Shown here in pieces: positions 1 to 5,422 of a DNA stretch of 7,392 nucleotides; the first letter of the stretch is position 1; every line of letters starts with the position of its first letter. The position numbers and the translations under genes were made by a program. The notes beneath the pieces were generated by a model. That model saw only the letters and a list, made by a program, of their open reading frames with translations. It was not told the DNA's origin and did not search any database. Source of the DNA: Nitrospirota bacterium (GTDB lineage: Bacteria; Nitrospirota; CAKKRA01; 9FT-COMBO-42-15); assembly GCA_016214425.1 (NCBI GenBank), contig JACRON010000082.1:1-7392 (forward strand), read 5' to 3'.

Positions 1-21
1 TTCAACAACATTGTTAATCAT
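1..21 (-). CDS. Possible start of a gene running off the left edge
   Basis: On the minus strand an ATG at 21-19 opens a frame reading M-I-N-N-V-V-E to the window edge, 84 bases downstream of the zinc-finger gene and on the same strand. The region just upstream is purine-rich (GAGATAAAGAAAATT) but has no good Shine-Dalgarno sequence. Only seven codons are visible, so neither the product nor the reality of the gene can be settled. It is listed because genes downstream of YgiT-type antitoxins are sometimes co-transcribed with them. Confidence 0.2.
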
Positions 22-105
22 AATTTTCTTTATCTCAACGACTACAAACATTGGAATGGTTCACAGCATCCGATGGAATGAGTATAAGTAAAACGACGCC
101 TTTTT

Positions 106-363
106 CTAAGCTGCTGAACTTACTTCATATGCCAAAATATCAACGCTCATCTTTCCTGTTAAGTGGCTTTTGCTTTTTGCCATTCTCTCCAATTCCTTAT
201 AAACATCACTTGAAAGATATTTCTCTCCGCATTGCTGGCAGACTCCGGCAGGGACATTTTTAATGACAACCAGCGTATCTCCCCACCGATAATCAATGTC
301 AACATGCTGTTCCGCTACTTTCCCCTTGCAAAAGTAACATTTATAGGTTTCTTTAGCCTTCAT
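106..363 (-). CDS. YgiT/MqsA-type zinc-finger protein (antitoxin-like), 85 aa
   Basis: A small zinc-binding protein resembling the N-terminal domain of MqsA/YgiT antitoxins. Two CxxC pairs are visible, C9/C12 and C42/C45, the second inside the typical VPAGVCQQCGEKY context. Between them is the usual short beta-rich stretch (V21-I34). After C45 the chain continues as the helix normally found here (SSDVYKELERMAK) and a short tail. It has no helix-turn-helix, so it is the YgiT-domain-only form. In many genomes this form sits just downstream of a DUF4258 or MqsR-like toxin that it neutralises. No such toxin is present upstream (364-546) and at most seven codons are visible downstream, so here it looks orphaned. 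The ATG at 363 is the first start in the frame. It has no Shine-Dalgarno, but a promoter lies seven bases before it. Family call is fairly sure; antitoxin role is inferred. Confidence 0.75.
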   Translation of the reverse strand: MKAKETYKCYFCKGKVAEQHVDIDYRWGDTLVVIKNVPAGVCQQCGEKYLSSDVYKELERMAKSKSHLTGKMSVDILAYEVSSAA

Positions 364-370
364 ACTGTAA

Positions 371-398
371 AGTATATCAAAATAAATATCTTCCGCAA
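371..398 (-). promoter_or_regulatory. Promoter for the YgiT-type gene, likely leaderless
   Basis: On the minus strand a -35 TTGCGG (398-393), a 16-bp spacer and a -10 TATACT (376-371) are followed only seven bases later by the ATG at 363. Transcription starting about seven bases after the -10 would begin at or next to the A of the ATG, so the mRNA would have essentially no leader. This fits the lack of a Shine-Dalgarno sequence. Assigned by eye from consensus only. Confidence 0.4.
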
Positions 399-500
399 GG
401 GGTTTCTCTCTACCTCTTGGTAGGGCAATCGTCCCGCCTGTCCCGATAAGTGTAATATCAATCTTTTAAGATGTAAACTATCTTGGGAGTCAAAATTATG

Positions 501-529
501 TTGCATTTTTAATCAATATTGATTATGAT
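501..529 (+). promoter_or_regulatory. Promoter with a palindromic operator-like spacer
   Basis: A -35-like TTGCAT (501-506) and a good -10 TATGAT (524-529) are separated by exactly 17 bp, upstream of the small-protein/protease pair. The spacer contains a perfect 14-bp palindrome, AATCAATATTGATT (511-524), which overlaps the first base of the -10. A dimeric repressor bound there would block polymerase. The expected transcript start (about 536) falls at the edge of the Shine-Dalgarno sequence, so the leader would be very short. The -35 is weak (3 of 6 consensus bases). Confidence 0.4.
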
Positions 530-536
530 AAATCAA

Positions 537-544
537 AGGAGGGG
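537..544 (+). promoter_or_regulatory. Strong Shine-Dalgarno setting the start at 547
   Basis: AGGAGGGG lies directly before the ATG at 547 and is too far (14 bases) from the next in-frame ATG at 559. This decides the start. It is also the main sign that the short, unrecognised reading frame that follows is a real gene. Confidence 0.65.
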
Positions 545-546
545 AT

Positions 547-732
547 ATGGATAAAAAAATGGCTAAGATAACAAAAGAATATGAAAAATTTAATATTCCT
601 AAAGAACAAATCCCATCATATAAAAATCCTAACCAATTTGCAAAGACCTTTAAACAATGTTCAATTGTAGAATATAAGAATATTTCATATTCAAATACCA
701 CCGTTCAAACAGACGTATCTCGTAAAAAATAA
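547..732 (+). CDS. Small lysine-rich hypothetical protein, 61 aa
   Basis: I do not recognise this protein. It is short, hydrophilic and basic, with 12 lysines including a K-K at each end, one cysteine (C38), no membrane segment and no signal peptide. The first 15 residues could form a charged helix; the middle is rich in Asn, Gln and Tyr. The support for a real gene is the strong Shine-Dalgarno at the right distance, the promoter upstream, and its place 42 bases ahead of the protease gene on the same strand with the same low G+C. It is probably the first gene of a two-gene operon. It could be a partner, substrate or regulator of the protease, but nothing in the sequence distinguishes these. 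Confidence 0.5.
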   Translation: MDKKMAKITKEYEKFNIPKEQIPSYKNPNQFAKTFKQCSIVEYKNISYSNTTVQTDVSRKK

Positions 733-774
733 TAAAAGCATAATGTTTTTCATCCGTGCAAAGGAATCCATCGT

Positions 775-1674
775 ATGCCCAGCTGGAATGAAGTATTAAT
801 AGAAATACAGAACAGTAATAGAGTAGATGCCTTAGATTTTGTTAGAAGAAAATATTTAAAATCACTATCTGAAAAAAATAATAGAAATGTAATAGCTTAT
901 TATTCTGGTTGGCTGCAGAAACCACGGATTGGAAATGCAGAGATTTGTGATGATGATAAAAATGGTTTTATGGCAACCATACATAAATTGGACAGAAGCA
1001 AAGGTTTGGATTTAATCTTACATACGCCAGGTGGTGATATTGCTGCTACTGAATCAATAGTTAATTACTTACAAAAAATGTTTGGCAAAGATATCAGGGC
1101 GATTATTCCACAAATAGCAATGTCTGCTGGAACTATGATTGCTTGTTCATGTAAAGAGATTATCATGGGTAAGCAATCAAATATGGGGCCGATAGATCCT
1201 CATTTTAGCGGTATTCCTGCACATGGTGTAATTGCGGAATTCAAAAGAGCGTTAGTCGAAATAAAAAAAGATCCTGAAACAATTCCAATTTGGCAGACTG
1301 TTGTCAGCAAATATCATCCTACATTTATTGGAGAATGCCAGAATGCAATTGAGTGGTCCGAAGAAATAGTTTCTTCATGGTTAGAAACCAATATGTTTGA
1401 TGGAGTGCCAGATGCAAAGGGAAAAGCCAATAAAGTGGTTAAAAATTTGGGCAGCCATGAAGATACTAAAACGCATGCAAGGCATATTCACATAGAAGAA
1501 GCGAGAAATTTTGGATTAAATATAAAATCCTTGGAAGCTGATTTTAGTCAAGATTTTCAGGATACTGTTTTAACTGTACATCATGCATTTATGCATACCT
1601 TTGCAAATTCTAATTCCATAAGAATTATAGAAAATCATTTAGGCAATGCAATAGTTTTTAACATCACATCTTAA
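775..1674 (+). CDS. SDH_sah-family Clp-fold serine protease, 299 aa
   Basis: A predicted serine protease of the ClpP/crotonase fold, SDH_sah ('serine dehydrogenase proteinase') family. The visible core is a beta strand D79-L80-I81-L82-H83 leading to T84-P85-G86-G87 (oxyanion-hole loop), the nucleophile elbow A115-M116-S117-A118-G119-T120 with S117 as probable catalytic serine, and a conserved block around 134-142 ending G-P-I-D-P. No signal peptide or clear membrane segment is seen, so it is probably cytoplasmic. The C-terminal third (about 200-299) is not recognised apart from a His-rich stretch (THARHIHIEEAR). The start has AAAGGA nine bases upstream. It lies 42 bases after a 61-aa gene, probably one operon. 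Both are markedly AT-rich compared with the genes to the right, a sign of transfer. Substrate is unknown; proteins of this kind are often uncharacterised accessory genes. Family call good, role open. Confidence 0.8.
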   Translation: MPSWNEVLIEIQNSNRVDALDFVRRKYLKSLSEKNNRNVIAYYSGWLQKPRIGNAEICDDDKNGFMATIHKLDRSKGLDLILHTPGGDIAATESIVNYLQKMFGKDIRAIIPQIAMSAGTMIACSCKEIIMGKQSNMGPIDPHFSGIPAHGVIAEFKRALVEIKKDPETIPIWQTVVSKYHPTFIGECQNAIEWSEEIVSSWLETNMFDGVPDAKGKANKVVKNLGSHEDTKTHARHIHIEEARNFGLNIKSLEADFSQDFQDTVLTVHHAFMHTFANSNSIRIIENHLGNAIVFNITS

Positions 1675-1793
1675 TGCGAATTCTTTTCTATTGTATACGA
1701 ATTTCTCCCATCATAAACATATATACATTTAACACTGAAAAAAATATTGCTGTCAGCAAAAGGTAGCTCATGTCTATTGTGGGACAGGGGCAT

Positions 1794-1828
1794 CTTCACT
1801 GTGAAGGCTGAGGGATTTTATACCCTCA
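1794..1828. other. Two small hairpins in the gap before the attC-like site
   Basis: The 174-base gap between the protease stop and the attC-like site holds a perfect palindrome, CTTCAC-T-GTGAAG (1794-1806), and an inverted repeat, TGAGGG...CCCTCA (1809-1814 and 1823-1828) with an 8-base AT-rich loop. Neither is followed by a T-run on the plus or the minus strand, so a rho-independent terminator is not supported. No reading frame of note lies in the gap. Confidence 0.35.
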
Positions 1829-1848
1829 TTATGGCCTTGTTTTGACAG

Positions 1849-1912
1849 ACTCAACGCCTGTGTCAGCGGGAGGCCCGATTTATGGACGCTCCGCTACACG
1901 CGGTTGTTAAGC
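1849..1912 (-). other. attC: attC-like integron recombination site
   Basis: Read on the minus strand (the strand of the adjoining gene), the parts are: outer box GCTTAAC (1912-1906), an exact RYYYAAC; inner box GTGTAGCGGAG (1899-1889); a 16-base loop region; inner box CTCCCGCTGACAC (1872-1860); and outer box GTTGAGT (1855-1849), an exact GTTRRRY. The inner boxes pair over 11 positions if C1864 and G1870 are left unpaired on one arm, which is the extrahelical-base signature of attC. Spacers between outer and inner boxes are 6 and 4 bases; total length is 64 bp, near the short end for attC sites. The gene's TAA stop (1909-1907) lies inside the first outer box, as in many cassettes. The extrahelical bases are on the arm opposite to the usual one for this gene orientation (see findings). 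It could alternatively be an unrelated imperfect hairpin, but box agreement makes that unlikely. Confidence 0.75.
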
Positions 1913-2860
1913 ATTTCTGGATTTTGCGTCCGTAGCCCATTTCGCGACAAGTTCCTTTGCAACTTCAGCCGTTTCAACACTGTAGGTGTTACATGCTTCT
2001 TTCACCGCTGGCGATATTTGATATGCCACGAGGAGAGCTCTGCTATCCCCGGCGGACCGTTTATGCGTGACCTCTAACATATACCTGTATTTGATAGCTT
2101 GAAGCATCCCAGCAAGATTGTTTTCATCTATTGCCACTTCAACTTCAACGCCTATGACGCGGCCAAACCTGTCCTCCAAAACAACGTCGGCTTGGTCATT
2201 TGTGCAGAAAAGGTACTCTGTGAATAGGTGGCGGACACCTTCTTCGTGAAGCAGCTCCGCAGGGTTGGCTGCTACATATTCTTTCAAATATCTGTGTTCC
2301 TTGGATTCAACGCCACATGACGTGTCATGTGGTATTCTCGATTTGGGTGGGAGCATTGGAGGTGAAAGCAAGTTTTCTTTAAATGCTTCCAGTATCTGCT
2401 CAAATTCTTCACGCGAGATCTTCTTTAAACCCGATTTTAAGTCACCGAATCCACGCAAAGGGTTGCTCGACGCGTAACCCAATATTTTATTCAGCCTTTC
2501 TCGTGACAGAAAACCGCTTCTCATCTTTATTTTTAGGGGTGTATACCAGCGCCACCATATTTTGGAACCATCGGTGTATTCTTTAGTTGCAGAATCCTTA
2601 TCGGTGCGAAGTGGGCCTTGTGCCTCTGTTATTGCAATTACACCTCCTTTGCCTTTCATTCTTCTTACAAATAATTTTTGTCCGTCAGGTTGTCTTTTTA
2701 CTTCCTTTCTGCCGGTTTTTGCTTGATAAACTACCACCATATCGCCTTTTCTTACATCGTTACCGGCTGCTTCACGACCATTTGGAAGCCAAAGGCCATT
2801 AGCAATGTTGTCAGGATCATCTTCCCTTGGTGGCCAGTGTGTGGTGATCCACCAATTCAT
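1907..2860 (-). CDS. EVE/PUA-like domain fused to NucS-like PD-(D/E)XK nuclease, 317 aa
   Basis: A predicted two-domain DNA-targeting protein. Residues 1-160 resemble EVE/PUA-superfamily readers of modified bases: the N-terminal strand W3-W4-I5, V36-R-K-G-D40 followed by strand M41-Y45, G72-G-V-I-A-I77, W102-W-R-W-Y106, and the C-terminal N133-P-L-R-G and I148-S-R-E-E-F153 pattern of that fold. Residues about 185-300 look like a NucS/DUF91-type restriction-endonuclease-like domain: helix with E188, N199-P200, A224-D225, then G237-V-E239-V-E241-V and Q254-x(5)-Y260. D225, E239 and Q254 fit the active site; the usual lysine of ExK is E241 here. Together this suggests a modification-dependent (type IV-like) restriction enzyme, probably anti-phage; inferred, not shown. 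The ATG at 2860 has GGAGGTGA upstream. The gene is bounded by an attC-like site at its stop and a GTTAGGC box before its start, so it looks like an integron cassette gene. Confidence 0.7.
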   Translation of the reverse strand: MNWWITTHWPPREDDPDNIANGLWLPNGREAAGNDVRKGDMVVVYQAKTGRKEVKRQPDGQKLFVRRMKGKGGVIAITEAQGPLRTDKDSATKEYTDGSKIWWRWYTPLKIKMRSGFLSRERLNKILGYASSNPLRGFGDLKSGLKKISREEFEQILEAFKENLLSPPMLPPKSRIPHDTSCGVESKEHRYLKEYVAANPAELLHEEGVRHLFTEYLFCTNDQADVVLEDRFGRVIGVEVEVAIDENNLAGMLQAIKYRYMLEVTHKRSAGDSRALLVAYQISPAVKEACNTYSVETAEVAKELVAKWATDAKSRNA

Positions 2861-2863
2861 AAA

Positions 2864-2871
2864 TCACCTCC
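2864..2871 (-). promoter_or_regulatory. Shine-Dalgarno of the cassette gene
   Basis: GGAGGTGA on the minus strand ends three bases before the ATG at 2860 (core GGAGG about six bases away). It fixes that start and lies between the start codon and the GTTAGGC box, so the predicted cassette would carry its own ribosome binding site, as integron cassettes commonly do. Confidence 0.7.
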
Positions 2872-2881
2872 ATGTCTTGAA

Positions 2882-2901
2882 GCCTAACAATATTATTAGA
2901 C
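2882..2901 (-). other. Cassette junction, attI-like box pair
   Basis: On the minus strand GTTAGGC (2888-2882) is an exact GTTRRRY core, the most common sequence at the start of integron cassettes, 21 bases before the start codon. Six bases further upstream is GTCTAAT (2901-2895), an imperfect inverted copy matching 5 of 7 positions. This resembles the L/R box pair of an attI site; an attC would need a second long inverted arm, which I do not find. A further GTTRRRY match, GTTAGAT (2950-2944), could be an accessory box. The same bases also form a 16-bp near-palindrome (2884-2899), so an ordinary operator is the alternative. Confidence 0.45.
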
Positions 2902-2961
2902 AGTTTTCTGCGCTTCATGCCAAAAGTAAAAATAATAATGAGTATCTAACAACCTAATGTA

Positions 2962-2990
2962 ATCCTATATAATAATAGAGCATGAGTCAA
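2962..2990 (-). promoter_or_regulatory. Outward promoter driving the cassette gene (Pc-like)
   Basis: On the minus strand -35 TTGACT (2990-2985, 5 of 6 consensus), a 17-bp spacer and -10 TAGGAT (2967-2962, 4 of 6) point toward the nuclease gene. The -10 ends 74 bases before the GTTAGGC junction and 102 bases before the start codon. This is the place a cassette promoter would occupy relative to attI. On the opposite strand a TATAAT (2968-2973) falls in the spacer and could serve the der gene, so the two transcription units may share this region. Confidence 0.45.
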
Positions 2991-3090
2991 GAAGTTTTAT
3001 GATTTACGGCTGGATATATATTGGGGACAAGCGTTGCGTTTGCCCTGAATGTTCTTGAATAAAAAACCTCTCTATGGTAATTTAACAACC

Positions 3091-4413
3091 ATGCACAAAC
3101 CTGTTGTTGCGATTATTGGAAGGCCGAATGTTGGAAAATCCACACTCTTTAACAGAATTGTAGGAAGGCCGATTGCCATTGTAGAGGATATACCTGGTGT
3201 AACAAGGGACAGGAATTATGCACATGCCTCATGGCTTGATAAGGAGTTTGCGCTTATTGATACAGGAGGCTTTGAGCCAGCAACCACAAACAACATACTC
3301 CGTCTTGTAAAAGAACAGACAAAGCTTGCCATTGAAGAGGCTGACGTAATAATCTTTTTAATGGATGGGAAAGACGGCCTTACCCCAATAGACACCGAGA
3401 TTACAGCCTATCTTAGAAAGATTGAAAAACCTGTTATCTATGCAGTAAACAAGATTGACAGCAAGAAGAGAGAGGCCATACTGCCGGAATTTTATTCATT
3501 AGGCGTTGAAAATATAATCCCGGTCTCAGCAGCGCACGGCCTTGGCATTGATGACCTGCTTGATGCAGTCTGCAAGTATATGCCTGCAGTAAAGATAGAG
3601 GAAAAAGAGGTAACAGGGATACCGCAAATTGCAATTGTTGGAAGACCAAATGTCGGCAAGTCAACTGTTGTAAATACACTCATTGGCAAGGAGAGGATGA
3701 TTATCAGCGAGATGCCGGGGACAACAAGGGATTCAATAGACACGCTTGTCAGGTATAATAAAAAAGATTATATAATTATTGACACTGCTGGCATGAGAAA
3801 AAGACCGAAGATTGCTGAGGCTGTTGAAAGATACAGCGTGCTTCGCGCGCTCAGAAGCATTGACAAGTGCGATATCGCAATTTTAATGATTGACGGCTTT
3901 GAAGGCATGACAGACCAGGACTTAAAGATTGCAAGTTATATCAAAGACGGGGGCAAGGGCTGCATTGTAGCAGTAAACAAATGGGACCTTGTTGAAAAGG
4001 ATACAAAGACAGCAGACCAATACAGCAGGGCAATAAATGCAAAGCTCCATTTTATGAATTATGCGCCAATACTCTATATTTCTGCATTAACAAAGCAGCG
4101 CGTGGCAAAGATGTATCCTTTGATTGACGAGATAATATCAGAGTACTCAAAGCGAATATCAACAGGCGACCTAAACAGGGTATTTGAAACAATCAAAAAG
4201 GGCCATGTGCCTCCGATGCACAGGGGCAGGGAGGTAAAGTTTTTTTACATTACGCAGGTATCAATAAGGCCGCCGAGCTTCATCATTTTCTGCAATTATC
4301 CAGAGGCAGTTAAGGAGGATTATATCCGTTATATGGAAAAGGGCATTCGCAATGCCTTTGGCTTTATAGGCACGCCAATAAAGATATTTATTAAAAAGAG
4401 GCGGGGCAGGTGA
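3091..4413 (+). CDS. der: Ribosome biogenesis GTPase Der (EngA), 440 aa
   Basis: Der is an essential tandem GTPase that acts in late assembly of the 50S ribosomal subunit in the cytoplasm. Both G domains are complete. The first has GRPNVGKS (10-17), the T38 switch in GVTRDR, DTGG (57-60) and NKID (120-123). The second has GRPNVGKS (184-191), PGTTRDS (209-215), a DTAG box and an NKWD box. A KH-like RNA-binding domain follows to the end (about residues 350-440), with a basic C-terminus. The length is normal for the family. I start it at ATG 3091 (M-H-K-P-V-V-A-I-I-G), the usual distance to the first P-loop. The upstream ATG at 3049 adds 14 residues not expected in the family and has no Shine-Dalgarno; neither does 3091 have a strong one. 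It overlaps the next gene by 4 bases. Confidence 0.95.
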   Translation: MHKPVVAIIGRPNVGKSTLFNRIVGRPIAIVEDIPGVTRDRNYAHASWLDKEFALIDTGGFEPATTNNILRLVKEQTKLAIEEADVIIFLMDGKDGLTPIDTEITAYLRKIEKPVIYAVNKIDSKKREAILPEFYSLGVENIIPVSAAHGLGIDDLLDAVCKYMPAVKIEEKEVTGIPQIAIVGRPNVGKSTVVNTLIGKERMIISEMPGTTRDSIDTLVRYNKKDYIIIDTAGMRKRPKIAEAVERYSVLRALRSIDKCDIAILMIDGFEGMTDQDLKIASYIKDGGKGCIVAVNKWDLVEKDTKTADQYSRAINAKLHFMNYAPILYISALTKQRVAKMYPLIDEIISEYSKRISTGDLNRVFETIKKGHVPPMHRGREVKFFYITQVSIRPPSFIIFCNYPEAVKEDYIRYMEKGIRNAFGFIGTPIKIFIKKRRGR

Positions 4414-5276
4414 GGACAGTCAGGGTCATAGTCAAATCCATGATTGACTTCTGGTGGGACGACTGTTTTACGCATGCTGCATCCATATCCTTCTTTGCAC
4501 TGATGTCTCTGTTCCCTCTCTTGATTATCATTATATCAGCCTTGTTTTCCATCTTTGGCGCAAACGATGATGTGAGCAGAAACATCGTGCCGTTTTTAAA
4601 AATCTTTTTTCCTCATATTGACCAGTCTATTATAAATGAAATAAGAAGGCTGTCTGGCGTAAAAGGTTTTTCAGATGCAATTAATGCAGCCCTCTTTTTA
4701 TGGATGGCAATACAGGTATTTTATTCCATAGAATATGCAGTCAATATTGCATTTAAAACAAAAAAGCCAAGGACATTTATTTATACAACTGTAATCTCCG
4801 TGTTTATGGTCTTTCTCTCAGGCATACTTTATCTGATTTCAATCGGCATTACATCTTTAACAAAGATATTAAAGACAGCAAAGATTGACCTTATCGGCAT
4901 TCCTTATATAGAGATATCTATAAACTTCTTGTTTCTCCACGATACAATAATAAATTATCTAATCCCATTTTTACTTGTATTTCTATCGTTGATATGGCTG
5001 TACAAATTCCTTCCAAACAAAAAGGTGAGAATTAATGATGCGATCAGCGGCGCCTTTTTAACAGCGATATTATGGGAGACTGCAAAGCACCTCTTTACAT
5101 GGTATGTCGGCGCTGTAGCAGATTATAAGAGCCTCTACGGCTCTCTTACAACTATAATCGTCTTTCTGTTATGGATATACTACTCTGCATCTATCCTATT
5201 GTTCGGCGCAGAGGTGGTCTTTAATTTGGGAAGCCCATCGCAGGCTATGTTAGGCAAAAGGAACAGAAGAAAGTAA
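4410..5276 (+). CDS. YihY/BrkB-family inner-membrane protein, 288 aa
   Basis: A polytopic membrane protein of the YihY/BrkB family (once called ribonuclease BN in error; molecular function still unclear, transport proposed). About six hydrophobic segments are seen, near residues 25-50, 88-112, 122-148, 178-200, 212-232 and 244-272. Family marks are the N-terminal D-D-C-F-T-H-A-A with a following S-I-S-F-F-A-L-x-S-L-F-P-L-L, and the final Y-G-S-L-T-T-I-I-V with L-L-W-I-Y-Y and L-L-F-G-A-E. The tail is short and basic (KRNRRK), probably cytoplasmic. It starts with GTG overlapping the der stop (GTGA, 4410-4413), implying translational coupling; GAGG within the der end can serve as ribosome site. 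ATG at 4440 is the alternative start, losing ten residues. The two genes probably form one operon ending before the repeat at 5313. Confidence 0.88.
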   Translation: MRTVRVIVKSMIDFWWDDCFTHAASISFFALMSLFPLLIIIISALFSIFGANDDVSRNIVPFLKIFFPHIDQSIINEIRRLSGVKGFSDAINAALFLWMAIQVFYSIEYAVNIAFKTKKPRTFIYTTVISVFMVFLSGILYLISIGITSLTKILKTAKIDLIGIPYIEISINFLFLHDTIINYLIPFLLVFLSLIWLYKFLPNKKVRINDAISGAFLTAILWETAKHLFTWYVGAVADYKSLYGSLTTIIVFLLWIYYSASILLFGAEVVFNLGSPSQAMLGKRNRRK

Positions 5277-5312
5277 GTAAGCTTAATAAATTCATGAGTA
5301 AGACAACTTTTC

Positions 5313-5390
5313 TTGTCATGCCCGAAGGTTTTTATCGGGCATCCATCTTCAAAATACTGGATTCCTGCTAAAGTCATGCAGGAATGACAA
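5313..5390. repeat. 78-bp double-hairpin dispersed repeat (GTCATTCC type)
   Basis: The element opens with TTGTCATGCC and closes with GGAATGACAA, which are inverted copies with one mismatch. Inside are two hairpins: GCCCGA/TCGGGC with a 9-base loop (5320-5340) and TTCCTGC/GCAGGAA with a 9-base loop (5362-5384). They are joined by an inner inverted pair ATCCA (5341-5345) and TGGAT (5358-5362). The whole can fold as a cruciform or cloverleaf. Repeats of this GTCATTCC...GGAATGAC kind are common dispersed intergenic elements in environmental bacteria. It sits between the yihY stop and the convergent metallopeptidase stop, where it may also end transcription or protect 3' ends. No transposase is near. 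Confidence 0.7.
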
Positions 5391-5422
5391 TAGAATAATG
5401 TTTTTTGCTTATTGCATTTGTA

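Noticed and set aside
364..546. A DUF4258 or MqsR-like toxin upstream of the YgiT-type gene
   Set aside because: No start-to-stop frame exists there on the minus strand; only a 34-codon open stretch without a start codon.
1809..1828. Rho-independent terminator after the protease gene
   Set aside because: The six-base stem has an eight-base loop and no T-run follows on either strand.
1726..1855. A second small cassette bounded by the ATTTAAC at 1726-1732
   Set aside because: This 7-mer occurs by chance about once per kilobase per strand, no partner box or inner arms are present, and no gene would fit.
2968..2973. Perfect TATAAT on the plus strand as the der promoter
   Set aside because: No convincing -35 at 16-18 bp upstream (best is CTAACA at 16); kept only as a remark.
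2882..3039. A second, long attC between GCCTAAC (2882) and GTTGCGT (3033) on the plus strand
   Set aside because: The right-hand box has a C where a purine is required and the inner arms do not pair, so only a single junction or attI-like site is supported.
2999..3058. A 19-codon frame from ATG 2999 with Cys-x-Cys-x-x-Cys
   Set aside because: No ribosome binding site, too short to judge, and it overlaps the likely der leader.
3049..3090. Longer der start at ATG 3049, adding 14 residues
   Set aside because: No Shine-Dalgarno, and the added residues are not expected in the Der family, whose proteins begin close to the first P-loop; ATG 3091 fits.
3434..3743. Minus-strand reading frames inside der
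   Set aside because: Shadows of the strongly supported GTPase gene, with low-complexity composition and no start signals.
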